64,000 nucleotides of DNA from Sulfitobacter indolifex. GTDB lineage: Bacteria; Pseudomonadota; Alphaproteobacteria; Rhodobacterales; Rhodobacteraceae. The position numbers and the translations under genes were made by a program. This document shows, one piece after another, positions 55,936 to 64,000 of this stretch. The stretch lies in NCBI RefSeq assembly GCF_022788655.1, contig NZ_CP084951.1:1860001-1924000 (forward strand), read 5' to 3'. Positions within the stretch are counted from its first letter, which is position 1; every line of letters starts with the position of its first letter. Under the pieces are notes generated by a model that was not told the DNA's origin, ran no database searches, and saw nothing but the letters and a program-made list of their open reading frames with translations.

Positions 55936-57126
55936 TCAGGTCACCCTCGCGCGGGTCTTGTATTTTTCGTCATCCCAAAGCCGATTTACCATCACATCGC
56001 GGATAATCGCGACGGCTTTGGATACGTCGGAGGCATCGAGATAGAGCGGCGTGAAGCCAAAACGCATGATGTCCGGCGCGCGGAAGTCGCCGATCACGCC
56101 TCGGTCAATCACGGCCTGCATCGCGGCGTAGCCTTCTTCAAAGCGGAAGGAGACTTGGCTGCCACGCTCCGCACTGTTGCGCGGGCTGGCGAGGGTCAGC
56201 TGCGGCACGTCACGCTCAATCTCTTCGATGAACTGCTCCTGCAGCGCGATCGAGGCCGCGCGCAGGTCTTGCATGTCCACATCGGCCCAAAGCTCCATCG
56301 CCACTTCCAGCGCGGTCAGTTGGATCACCGGCGGCGTGCCAACGCGCATCCGCTCAATGCCCTGCCCGGGTTTGTATTCCAGATCAAAGGCAAAGGGCTG
56401 CCGGTGCCCCAGCCACCCGGCCAGTGCCGGTTGCACGCTGTCGGCCAAATCAGACCGCACATAGATGAACCCCGGTGCGCCCGGCCCGCCGTTGAGGTAT
56501 TTATAGGTGCAGCCGACCGCAAACTCACAGTTGCTGCCCGCCAGATCAACCGGCAACGCGCCCGCGGAATGCGCCAGATCCCAGATCATCACAGCACCGC
56601 TGGCGTGGGTTAGTTCGGTCATCGCTTTCATGTCATGCTTGCGCCCGGTGCGGTAATCGACCTCGGTCAGCATCACCGCCGCGATGTCTTCATTGATCGC
56701 GTCTTTCACCTCTTCAGGCGCTACGGTGCGCAACTCGTACCCCTGCTCCAGCAGCCCCACCAAGCCTTCGGCCATATAAAGGTCCGACGGGAAGTTGCCG
56801 GTGTCCGACAAGATCACCTTGCGACCGGGGCGCAGTTTGACCGCCGAGGCCAGCGCTTGAAACACCTTGATCGACAGTGTGTCGCCCATCACGACCGACC
56901 CTTCCGGCGCACCGACGATCCCGGCGACCATATTGCCGACGCGCGTGGGCTGTTCCATCCACCCGGCTTGGTTCCAGCCGCGGATCAGCATTTCACCCCA
57001 TTCAGCGGTAATCATCTCCTGCACCCGCGCCGCTGCGGCCTTGGGCAGCGGCCCCAGCGAGTTGCCGTCGAGGTAGATCACGCCCTCAGGCAGGATAAAC
57101 TGATCTTTCTTCAATACGTCAGACAC
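55936..57126 (-). CDS. kynU: Kynureninase
   Basis: 396 aa PLP enzyme cleaving kynurenine to anthranilate and alanine. Features: YLDGNSLGPLPKAAAARVQ near the N-terminus, MIWDLAHSAGALPVDL with the aspartate that binds the pyridine N, and the PLP lysine in GCTYKYLNGGPGAPGF. Typical C-terminus with FGFTPLYLDASDV. Starts directly after the kynA stop. Confidence 0.97.
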   Translation of the reverse strand: MSDVLKKDQFILPEGVIYLDGNSLGPLPKAAAARVQEMITAEWGEMLIRGWNQAGWMEQPTRVGNMVAGIVGAPEGSVVMGDTLSIKVFQALASAVKLRPGRKVILSDTGNFPSDLYMAEGLVGLLEQGYELRTVAPEEVKDAINEDIAAVMLTEVDYRTGRKHDMKAMTELTHASGAVMIWDLAHSAGALPVDLAGSNCEFAVGCTYKYLNGGPGAPGFIYVRSDLADSVQPALAGWLGHRQPFAFDLEYKPGQGIERMRVGTPPVIQLTALEVAMELWADVDMQDLRAASIALQEQFIEEIERDVPQLTLASPRNSAERGSQVSFRFEEGYAAMQAVIDRGVIGDFRAPDIMRFGFTPLYLDASDVSKAVAIIRDVMVNRLWDDEKYKTRARVT

Positions 57127-57954
57127 TTACAGTGCTCCTCTCACATGCCAAAGCTCGGGGAAAAGTTCCACTTCGAGCATTTTACGCAGATAGGTCACGC
57201 CCGACGTGCCCCCGGTGCCGCGCTTGAAACCGATTATGCGTTCCACGGTGGTGACGTGGTTGAACCGCCAGCGCCGGAAATAGTCTTCGAGATCGACGAG
57301 CTTTTCCGCCAATTCATAGAGTTCCCAATGGGTTGTCGGGTCTTCATAAACCTTCTGCCACAGGTCTTGTACCTCTGGCCGGGCCTCCCAAGCCTTCGGC
57401 TCTGGGCTGCCTGCGAGGGACGGCGCCCCCATCCGTTCACACAGCAAATCAATCGCCACCTGATAAAGGCTGGGCTGCTCCATCTCAGCCACAAGTTCGG
57501 CATGGGGTTCTGGCGTATGCTCATGCAGCTTGGTCAGCGCGGCGATACGGTTGCCAAGTAGGTACTCAATCAAGCGGTATTGGTACGACTGAAACCCCGA
57601 CGATGCACCTAGATACGGACGGAATTGTGTATATTCGCTCGGCGTCATCGTACGCAGCACATCCCACGCGGAGTTAAGCTGCTCAAAGATTCGCGCAACA
57701 CGGGTCAACATCTTGAAACTTTGGCGTAATTCCCCGGCTTGCAGCGCCTTACGGCAGGCGGTCAATTCATGGATCGCAAGCTTCATCCACAACTCTGACG
57801 TCTGATGCTGGATGATAAACAACAACCCGTCATGCGCCATATCCAGCGGGTTTTTAGTGGTCAGAATTTGATCCAACCCCAGATAATCGCCATAGGACTT
57901 ATCCTTGGCGAAACTCATCTTCGCGCCTTTGGAGGCTTCGTCAAACGTACTCAT
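57127..57954 (-). CDS. kynA: Tryptophan 2,3-dioxygenase
   Basis: 275 aa heme dioxygenase opening tryptophan to N-formylkynurenine. Family motifs: SYGDYLGLDQIL, LFIIQHQTSELWMKLAIHEL, GASSGFQSYQYRLIE, EDYFRRWRFNHVTTVER with the heme-ligand His, and GTGGTSGVTYLRKM. Slightly short but complete. ATGA overlap with the ligase upstream. No formamidase gene (kynB) is in the window. Confidence 0.97.
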   Translation of the reverse strand: MSTFDEASKGAKMSFAKDKSYGDYLGLDQILTTKNPLDMAHDGLLFIIQHQTSELWMKLAIHELTACRKALQAGELRQSFKMLTRVARIFEQLNSAWDVLRTMTPSEYTQFRPYLGASSGFQSYQYRLIEYLLGNRIAALTKLHEHTPEPHAELVAEMEQPSLYQVAIDLLCERMGAPSLAGSPEPKAWEARPEVQDLWQKVYEDPTTHWELYELAEKLVDLEDYFRRWRFNHVTTVERIIGFKRGTGGTSGVTYLRKMLEVELFPELWHVRGAL

Positions 57955-59573
57955 TTACCCTCTCTCAACGCAAAACGCTGAATTTTTCCGGTCGCAGTCT
58001 TGGGCAGTTCCTTGATAAAGCGAATGTCGCGCGGGTATTTATAGGGCGCGATTGTTGCTTTAACGTGGTCCTGCAATGTTTTGATTGTATTGGCATCTTC
58101 TGGCGCTCCGTCAACCAGAACCACATGCGCCTGCACGATAGACCCACGCGCTTCGTCCGGCGCGGCGACGACGCCGCATTCGCTCACCATCGGGTGGCTC
58201 AGCAATGCCGCTTCAACCTCTGGCCCGGCGATATTGTAACCGGAACTGATGATCATATCGTCGTTGCGGGCTGCGAAATGAAGATAGCCGTCCTCGTCCA
58301 TTGTGAAGCTGTCGCCGGTGATGTTCCAGCCGTCCTTGACGTAGTCAGCCTGCCGGGCATCGCCCAGATAGCGACAGCCGATAGGCCCGCGCACAGCCAA
58401 ACGCCCTACCTCGCCGCGCGGCACCTCATTCCCGTCGGCGTCGATCACCCGCGCTTCATAGCCCGTGACAGGTCTCCCGGTACAAGCAGCGCGGTGGTCA
58501 TCAAACCGGTTGGAGATGAAGATATGCAACATCTCTGTGGCGCCGATCCCGTCGAGCATGGGTTTACCGGTCTTCTCCTTCCATTCATGATAGACCGGTG
58601 CGGGCAATGTCTCCCCGGCAGAAACAGCGGCGCGGAGACTGCTAAGGTCCGCACCCTCTTCCATCGCCTGCAACATCGCGCGGTAGGCCGTGGGCGCGGT
58701 GAAACAGACCGTCGCCTTATATTTCTCAATAATCTCAATCATATTGGGCGGACTGGCTGTTTCCAGCAGCGTCGCCGCGGCCCCGAAACGGAGCGGGAAA
58801 ACCGCAAGCCCACCAAGGCCGAAGGTAAAGGCCAAAGGCGGCGAGCCGACAAAGACATCCTCAGGCGTAACCCCCAGAACCTCACGCGCATAGCCGTCCG
58901 CAATAATCAAAAGATCGCGGTGAAAATGCATTGTTGCTTTGGGGTTACCAGTCGTTCCTGAAGTAAACCCAAGCAGCGCCACATCGTCCTGCGCGGTATC
59001 TGCGGCCTCAAACTGCACCGGCTTTTCGAGCGCCAAACGGTCAAGCTCTGCATCATGGTTGCTGGTGCCGTCAAAGCCCACAACCGTTTTCAGAAATTTC
59101 GACGACTTCGCGCAGGTCGTCATCTCATCCATCAGCCGCGTGTCACAAAGCGCGTGGCTGATCTCGGCTTTATCGACAATCGCCGACAACTCGCCTGCGC
59201 GCAGCATCGGCATGGTGTTGACGACCACCGCACCCGCCTTGGTCGCGGCCAGCCAACAAGCCACCATCGCCGGGTTGTTCGCCGAGCGGATGAGCACCCG
59301 GTTGCCCGGCTTTAACCCCAGATCATCCACCATCGCGCGGGCCAGTCGGTTGGTCCAATCGGCGAGTTCTTTGTAGGTGCGCCGCCGCCCGTTGCCGATC
59401 AACGCTGTGCGGTCCCCGAACCCTTTTTCCACCATGGAATCAGTTAGTTCAACGCCAATATTCAAGCGCTCTAGATAGTCGAACTTCTCAAGCAAAAGGT
59501 CCGGCCATTGGGCAAACGGCGGCAGGTTATCACGGGCGAATGTGTCTTCATGCCCGGTCGGGTGCAGCTTCAT
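57951..59573 (-). CDS. 2-aminobenzoate (anthranilate)-CoA ligase
   Basis: 540 aa ANL-superfamily enzyme. ATP-binding [18 protein letters not shown], adenylate motif [15 protein letters not shown], hinge [17 protein letters not shown], catalytic Lys in [11 protein letters not shown]. Close to benzoate-type CoA ligases; the assignment to 2-aminobenzoate follows from neighbours (kynU and the monooxygenase/reductase). It activates anthranilate for CoA-bound degradation, as described for Azoarcus evansii. ATGA overlaps on both sides. Confidence 0.85.
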   Translation of the reverse strand: MKLHPTGHEDTFARDNLPPFAQWPDLLLEKFDYLERLNIGVELTDSMVEKGFGDRTALIGNGRRRTYKELADWTNRLARAMVDDLGLKPGNRVLIRSANNPAMVACWLAATKAGAVVVNTMPMLRAGELSAIVDKAEISHALCDTRLMDEMTTCAKSSKFLKTVVGFDGTSNHDAELDRLALEKPVQFEAADTAQDDVALLGFTSGTTGNPKATMHFHRDLLIIADGYAREVLGVTPEDVFVGSPPLAFTFGLGGLAVFPLRFGAAATLLETASPPNMIEIIEKYKATVCFTAPTAYRAMLQAMEEGADLSSLRAAVSAGETLPAPVYHEWKEKTGKPMLDGIGATEMLHIFISNRFDDHRAACTGRPVTGYEARVIDADGNEVPRGEVGRLAVRGPIGCRYLGDARQADYVKDGWNITGDSFTMDEDGYLHFAARNDDMIISSGYNIAGPEVEAALLSHPMVSECGVVAAPDEARGSIVQAHVVLVDGAPEDANTIKTLQDHVKATIAPYKYPRDIRFIKELPKTATGKIQRFALREGK

Positions 59574-60721
59574 GTCATGGCTCCCAATGTCTGGCGGGCG
59601 ATCACCACACGTTGCACGTCTGACGCGCCTTCGTAAATGCGCAAGGCCCTGATTTCACGGTAAAGGCGCTCGACGGCCTCACCATGTCGCACACCGTCGC
59701 CCCCGTGCAATTGAACAGCTGTGTCGATGACCTTTTGCGCCTGATCGGTGGCAAAGAGCTTGGCCATTGCCGCCTCCCGCGTCACACGCGGTGCGCCGCT
59801 GTCTTTGGTCCAAGCAGCGCGGTAGACGAGCAAGGCGGCGGCATCTACGTCCACGGCCATGTCAGCGATATGGCCCTGAACCAGCTGCAACTCACTCAGC
59901 GGCGCGCCCTGCACATGCCGGCTGGTGACCCGCGCCAGCGCTTCGTCCAGCGCACGGCGGGCAAAGCCCAGTGCGGCAGCGGCCACGGTGGAACGAAACA
60001 CATCCAGCACCGACATGGCGATGGCAAAGCCGCGTCCCGCTTCGCCCAAAAGCGCCGAGCCGGGCAGCTTCACGCCGTCAAAATGCAGCGTAGCGAGCGG
60101 ATGCGGTGCCATAACCTCGAGCCGTTCCTCGACCTTGAGACCCGGCGTATCGGCGGGCACGATGAACGCCGACAGCCCCTTGGCCCCCGGTGCCTCTCCG
60201 GTGCGCGCAAACACGGTATAGACATTCGCGATGCCACCGTTGGAAATCCACGTCTTGCGCCCGTCGAGCACATAGCCGTTACCGTCAGCCTTGGCCGTCA
60301 TGGTGGAGTTTGCCACGTCGGATCCAGACTGCGGTTCGGTCAATGCGAAGGCCGAGATCGCCTGCCCCGAGCGCGTCTTGGGCAGCCATTCGGCCTTTTG
60401 CTCGCCCGTCCCGAAAAGCGAGATCGCCCCGGTGCCAAGCCCCTGCATCGCAAAGGCGAAATCAGCCAGCCCGTCATGACGTGCCAGCGTCTCGCGGATC
60501 AGACAGAGAGAGCGCACATCTAGCACCTCATCGCCCTCGGCGCCGCTGTGGCGCAGCCAGCCGTCTTGGCCCATCATCGTCACCAGATCGCGGCAGGCGC
60601 CATCGGTGTCGCTGTGATCCACGTTCTTCAGTTCTTGCCCAGCCCAGTCATCAAGCGCCAGCGCCAGTTCCTTGTGGCGCGGCTCAAAGAAGGGCCAGTC
60701 GAGAAAACTTTTGTCAGCCAT
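59570..60721 (-). CDS. Acyl-CoA dehydrogenase of the anthranilate pathway
   Basis: 383 aa flavoenzyme. FAD-binding [18 protein letters not shown] and [16 protein letters not shown], catalytic Glu region [20 protein letters not shown]. Full length. It probably acts in the beta-oxidation-like steps that follow dearomatisation. Substrate not known. ATGA overlap with the ligase gene. Confidence 0.88.
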   Translation of the reverse strand: MADKSFLDWPFFEPRHKELALALDDWAGQELKNVDHSDTDGACRDLVTMMGQDGWLRHSGAEGDEVLDVRSLCLIRETLARHDGLADFAFAMQGLGTGAISLFGTGEQKAEWLPKTRSGQAISAFALTEPQSGSDVANSTMTAKADGNGYVLDGRKTWISNGGIANVYTVFARTGEAPGAKGLSAFIVPADTPGLKVEERLEVMAPHPLATLHFDGVKLPGSALLGEAGRGFAIAMSVLDVFRSTVAAAALGFARRALDEALARVTSRHVQGAPLSELQLVQGHIADMAVDVDAAALLVYRAAWTKDSGAPRVTREAAMAKLFATDQAQKVIDTAVQLHGGDGVRHGEAVERLYREIRALRIYEGASDVQRVVIARQTLGAMT

Positions 60722-60770
60722 GGTTTACGCCTCCCCGCGTTGTTTTGTCATTTGGCGTGTTGTTATTGGC

Positions 60771-61571
60771 TCAGTCCCCTTCAAAGACTGGGCGTTCCTT
60801 CGCAACGAATGCGTTATAAGCGCGCTCAAAATCGCCGGTCTGCATGCAGATTGCCTGCGCCTGCGCCTCGGCTTCAATGGCCTGTTCGATGGACATGGCC
60901 CATTCTTGGGCCAGCATCGTTTTGGTCATCATATGCGCGAAATTTGGGCCCGCTTGGATTTTCTGCGCCAGCTTCAGCGCTTCCTCTTCCAGCGTTTCGG
61001 CCGTCACCAGACGGTTGTAGAAGCCCCAGCGTTCGCCCTCTTCAGCCGTCATCGCCCGCCCGGTGTAGAGCAGTTCGGCAGCCCGCGTCTGGCCGATGAT
61101 GCGCGGCAGGATCGCGCAAGCGCCCATGTCGCAGCCTGCAAGACCGACGCGGGTGAAAAGGAAGGCCGTCTTGGCTTCCGCCGTTGCCAGCCGCAGGTCA
61201 GAGGCCATAGCGATGATCGCGCCCGCGCCGACGCAGACCCCATCCACAGCGGCGATAACCGGCTTGCCGCAATTCACAATCGCCTTGACCAAATCGCCGG
61301 TCATACGGGTAAATCGCAACAGTTCCTTCATGTTCATCCGGGTCAAAGGCCCAATGATATCATGGACATCGCCACCGGAGCTAAAGTTACCCCCGTTGGA
61401 GCCGAAGATCACAACATCGACATCATCGGCATAGACCAGATCGCGGAACCAATCCCGCAGCTCAGCGTAGCTGTCGAAGGTCAGCGGGTTTTTCCGGTCG
61501 GGCCGGTCGAGCCGCACGGTGGCGATCCGGTCTTTGATCTCGCATTGAAAGTGCTTCACATCACTGCGCAT
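60771..61571 (-). CDS. Enoyl-CoA hydratase/isomerase of the anthranilate pathway
   Basis: 266 aa crotonase. Oxyanion-hole segments [11 protein letters not shown] and [43 protein letters not shown] carries the acid/base position region. Overlaps the MarR gene's end by 11 nt; the start ATG at 61571 gives [10 protein letters not shown]. An upstream in-frame start is rejected because it would lie deep in MarR. It likely hydrates or isomerises an alicyclic enoyl-CoA. Confidence 0.87.
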   Translation of the reverse strand: MRSDVKHFQCEIKDRIATVRLDRPDRKNPLTFDSYAELRDWFRDLVYADDVDVVIFGSNGGNFSSGGDVHDIIGPLTRMNMKELLRFTRMTGDLVKAIVNCGKPVIAAVDGVCVGAGAIIAMASDLRLATAEAKTAFLFTRVGLAGCDMGACAILPRIIGQTRAAELLYTGRAMTAEEGERWGFYNRLVTAETLEEEALKLAQKIQAGPNFAHMMTKTMLAQEWAMSIEQAIEAEAQAQAICMQTGDFERAYNAFVAKERPVFEGD

Positions 61572-62022
61572 GGGCTTTTTCCTCTTTTTCCGTTTCGGCG
61601 GCGAAAGCCTGCAGGCGGGCCGCCATAGCGCGGGCTTCCTCGGGGGAGACGCCGCGCAGTTTTTCGTTGATCCAATGTTCATGTGCCTGCGCTTGAAGCG
61701 CGAATTCGGCAGCCCCTTCGGGCGTAAGGCGCAGCATCATAGCACGGCGGTCGCCGGGCACGGGGATGCGTTCCACCAGCCCCTCTTCGCTCAACCGGTC
61801 CGCGATGCCGGTGACATTACCGTTAGACACCCGCAGCACACCGGAAAGCTGGCTCATCTTCAGCCCCTCCGGATGCCGTGAGAGCGCCGACATCACATCG
61901 AAGCGCGGCAGCGTGGTATTGTGTTCGCGGCGCAGCGTGTCGCGCAACTCTTGCTCAAGGCCGCGCACGACTTTCAGCAGCCGCAGCCAGAGGCGCACGC
62001 GATCTTTGGCCGCGCTGCTCAC
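61561..62022 (-). CDS. MarR-family transcriptional regulator of the anthranilate operon
   Basis: 153 aa. wHTH with [45 protein letters not shown] and [17 protein letters not shown] (wing). GTG start at 62022 overlaps the SDR stop (GTGA). It probably represses the operon until an aromatic acyl-CoA or anthranilate appears. The known MarR-type regulators of CoA-dependent aromatic pathways respond to the CoA thioester. Confidence 0.9.
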   Translation of the reverse strand: MSSAAKDRVRLWLRLLKVVRGLEQELRDTLRREHNTTLPRFDVMSALSRHPEGLKMSQLSGVLRVSNGNVTGIADRLSEEGLVERIPVPGDRRAMMLRLTPEGAAEFALQAQAHEHWINEKLRGVSPEEARAMAARLQAFAAETEKEEKAHAQ

Positions 62023-62750
62023 ACCTCGCCCCCCGACAGCGACAGCGCGTGGCCGTTGACCGAAGCGGCGGCGTCCGACAGCAGATAAAGCGCCGCGGCG
62101 GCGACTTCCGAGGTTTCGACAAAGCGGTTTTGCGGGCTGGCGCGTTTCAGGATGGCGCGGGCCTCATCGGCGCATTTACCGGTGGTGGCAGTGATGTTCT
62201 CGACCGAACGCTCCAGCAGTGGCGTGTCAATGAAACCGGGGCAAATAGCGTTCACGGTGATCCCGGAGCGCGCCACTTCCAGCGCCAGCGCGCGCGTGAG
62301 CCCGACCACGCCGTGTTTCGCCGCGACATAGCCCGCAACGTAAGGATAGCCCTTGAGCCCGGCGGTGGAGGCGACGGCGATGAGCCGACCCTGTTTGGCC
62401 TCTTTCATATCCGCCAGCGCCGCCTGCCAGACGTTAAAAACGCCGGTGACGTTGACCGCCAGCATGTCGCTCATGTCCTGCGCGGTGATCTTGTGGAAGG
62501 GCGCGGAATGGGCCGCGCCCGCATTGGCGATGACCCCGGTGATGGGGCCATTTTCCGCACGGGCGGCGGCAAAGGCATCGGCCACGGCCTGCGCATCGGT
62601 CACGTCACAGGTCTGAAACGGCAGGCCCTGTTCGCGCAGTGGCGCTTCACGGCGGCCCATGATGGTGACTTTGGCGCCATTGGCGGCCACGGCGCGGGCA
62701 ATCTCTGCCCCGACGCCAGAGCCGCCGCCGGTGATGATCACATGGCTCAT
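62019..62750 (-). CDS. SDR family dehydrogenase of the anthranilate pathway
   Basis: 243 aa. NAD(P)-binding [15 protein letters not shown], structural NAGAAHS, catalytic Ser/Tyr/Lys in [22 protein letters not shown]. Likely a 3-hydroxyacyl-CoA dehydrogenase-type step of the CoA pathway. ATGA overlap with the monooxygenase gene and GTGA overlap with MarR. Confidence 0.87.
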   Translation of the reverse strand: MSHVIITGGGSGVGAEIARAVAANGAKVTIMGRREAPLREQGLPFQTCDVTDAQAVADAFAAARAENGPITGVIANAGAAHSAPFHKITAQDMSDMLAVNVTGVFNVWQAALADMKEAKQGRLIAVASTAGLKGYPYVAGYVAAKHGVVGLTRALALEVARSGITVNAICPGFIDTPLLERSVENITATTGKCADEARAILKRASPQNRFVETSEVAAAALYLLSDAAASVNGHALSLSGGEV

Positions 62751-64000
62751 ACTTTCTCCATCTCTGCGGCACGGTCCGCCAGACGCCAAGCCTGATCGCG
62801 GCCCGGCCCGTAGGGCAGCGGCCAGTCGGCATGGCGGTCGCCAATTGCGGCGGCGGCATGCAGCGTCCAGTAAGGATCGGCGAGATGCGGACGGGCAAGA
62901 CAGACCAGATCGGCACGGCCCGCCATCAAGATCGAATTGACGTGGTCCGCTTCAAAGATGTTGCCCACCGCCATGGTCTTGATCCCGCCGTCGTTGCGGA
63001 TGCGGTCGCTGAAGGGGGTCTGGAACATGCGGCCATAGACCGGCTTGGCTTGTTTCGAGGTCTGGCCTGCGGACACATCGATGATATCGGCCCCCGCCTC
63101 GCTGAACATGCGGGCTATTTCAACGGCTTCTTCGGGGGTAACGCCGTCTTCTTCGACCCAGTCGTTTGCGGAGATACGCACTGCCATCGGCTTCCCTTCG
63201 GGCCATGCGTCGCGCATCGCTTTGAACACTTCCAGTGAGTAGCGCATGCGGTTTTCCAGGCTGCCGCCGTATTCATCGTCGCGCTGGTTCGACAGGGGCG
63301 AGATGAACGACGAAATCAGATAACCGTGCGCCGCGTGCAGCTCAACCATGTCGAAATTGGCGCGCTCGGCCATGCGGGTGGCTTCGACGAATTCGTCGCG
63401 GATCGTGTCCATGTCGTCGCGGGTCGCGGCCTTTGGCACGGCGTTGTTTTCCGACCACGGGATCGCGGAGGCCGATATGATGTCCCAGTTGCCGGCTTTC
63501 AGCGGCGCGTCCATCTCTTCCCAGCCGAGCTGTGTCGAGCCTTTGCGCCCCGAGTGGCCGATCTGGCAGCAGATTTTAGCATCCGTTTCGGCATGGACGA
63601 ATTCGGTCAAACGCTGCCACGCAGCCTCATGTTCGGGCGCGTAAAGGCCCGGGCAGCCCGGCGTGATGCGGCCCTCGGGCGAGACGCAGGTCATCTCGGT
63701 ATAGACCAGCCCTGCCCCGCCCTTGGCGCGTTCGGCGTAGTGGATCAGGTGCCAATCGGTCGGGCAGCCATCGACGGCCTTGTACTGCGCCATCGGCGAG
63801 ACGACGATACGGTTCTCAAGCTTCATGTCACGCAGCTGAAACGGCGCGAACATCGGCGCACGCACCGGGCCGTTGCTGTCGGCGCCCGCCTGTTCGAGGA
63901 ACCATTTCTCGGCCCCTTCCAACCACTTGGCATCGCGTTCGCGCAGGTTCTCGTGGCTGATCCGCTGGCTGCGGGTCAGCATGGAGTAGTTGAGCTGCAC
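62747..64000 (-). CDS. 2-aminobenzoyl-CoA monooxygenase/reductase-like, C-terminal part (runs off window)
   Basis: 417 visible residues of a larger protein whose 5' part lies beyond the window. The visible part is an Old Yellow Enzyme-type flavin reductase: [74 protein letters not shown]. The segment before it ([24 protein letters not shown]) matches the linker found in bifunctional salicylyl-CoA/2-aminobenzoyl-CoA enzymes, in which an N-terminal FAD monooxygenase precedes. It would hydroxylate and reduce 2-aminobenzoyl-CoA, losing aromaticity. Confidence 0.88.
   Translation of the reverse strand: MQLNYSMLTRSQRISHENLRERDAKWLEGAEKWFLEQAGADSNGPVRAPMFAPFQLRDMKLENRIVVSPMAQYKAVDGCPTDWHLIHYAERAKGGAGLVYTEMTCVSPEGRITPGCPGLYAPEHEAAWQRLTEFVHAETDAKICCQIGHSGRKGSTQLGWEEMDAPLKAGNWDIISASAIPWSENNAVPKAATRDDMDTIRDEFVEATRMAERANFDMVELHAAHGYLISSFISPLSNQRDDEYGGSLENRMRYSLEVFKAMRDAWPEGKPMAVRISANDWVEEDGVTPEEAVEIARMFSEAGADIIDVSAGQTSKQAKPVYGRMFQTPFSDRIRNDGGIKTMAVGNIFEADHVNSILMAGRADLVCLARPHLADPYWTLHAAAAIGDRHADWPLPYGPGRDQAWRLADRAAEMEKV

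Overview
The window is chromosomal DNA of a marine alphaproteobacterium of the Roseobacter group (Rhodobacteraceae). This rests on a gene transfer agent (GTA) head cluster beside a fab operon, a complete soxRS-VWXYZABCD thiosulfate-oxidation locus, a GapR (DUF2312) gene, an NDUFA12-type complex I gene, high GC content and dense ATGA/TGATG stop-start overlaps. The genus is not fixed by the sequence alone; a Sulfitobacter- or Roseobacter-like organism is a reasonable guess. I saw no tRNA, rRNA, CRISPR array, insertion sequence or integrase, so this looks like stable core and ecological-niche DNA rather than an island.

Layout. 1-4.2 kb (-): start of the GTA cluster (small terminase, large terminase, portal, head-formation protein, prohead protease, first 55 codons of the major capsid), with a promoter and terminator-like hairpin in its leader. 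4.2-10.6 kb (-): fatty-acid operon fabD - two unknown envelope genes - fabG - acpP - GNAT - fabF - mltG. 10.9-15.2 kb (+): rpsF-rpsR-rplI, a small hypothetical, an SLT-like lipoprotein and a Tat-exported CpdB-type phosphoesterase. 15.6-24.1 kb (mostly -): trigger factor, Na/Ca exchanger, GapR, two small genes, then an unusual signalling locus (stand-alone receiver, 2-TM protein, symporter-histidine kinase) and a ScfR-type acyl-CoA-responsive regulator. 24.3-29.6 kb (+): complete HAAT (Liv-type) ABC importer. 29.7-32.3 kb (+): accB-accC-aat. 32.2-37.4 kb: DUF2155, NDUFA12, an FkbM methyltransferase-GT61 glycosyltransferase fusion, RidA, clpX, clpP. 37.5-47.3 kb: sox locus, soxVWXYZABCD on - and soxS-soxR-YeeE/YedE on +, with shared ATTCAA-type operator sites. 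47.6-50.8 kb: znuA / zur-znuC-znuB with Zur-box-like sites between the divergent arms. 50.8-64.0 kb (-): a 14-gene run with almost no spacing that joins a CoA-dependent anthranilate degradation pathway, kynA and kynU, a second HAAT importer and RidA.

How it works together. The sox genes encode periplasmic oxidation of thiosulfate on the SoxY carrier (SoxAX, SoxYZ, SoxB, SoxCD), with SoxV/SoxW/SoxS for thiol redox supply, SoxR as repressor and a YeeE-type protein for sulfur uptake. The last operon can be read as tryptophan -> N-formylkynurenine (KynA) -> [formamidase not in window] -> kynurenine -> anthranilate (KynU) -> 2-aminobenzoyl-CoA (ligase) -> dearomatised product (flavin monooxygenase/reductase, cut by the window end) -> beta-oxidation-like steps (SDR, enoyl-CoA hydratase, acyl-CoA dehydrogenase), under a MarR regulator. 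The most interesting unexplained items are the symporter-kinase locus, the FkbM-GT61 fusion, the GTA leader structure, the repeated sox operators, a 41-codon ORF with its own terminator next to the sox genes, and the unknown gene pair inside the fab operon.
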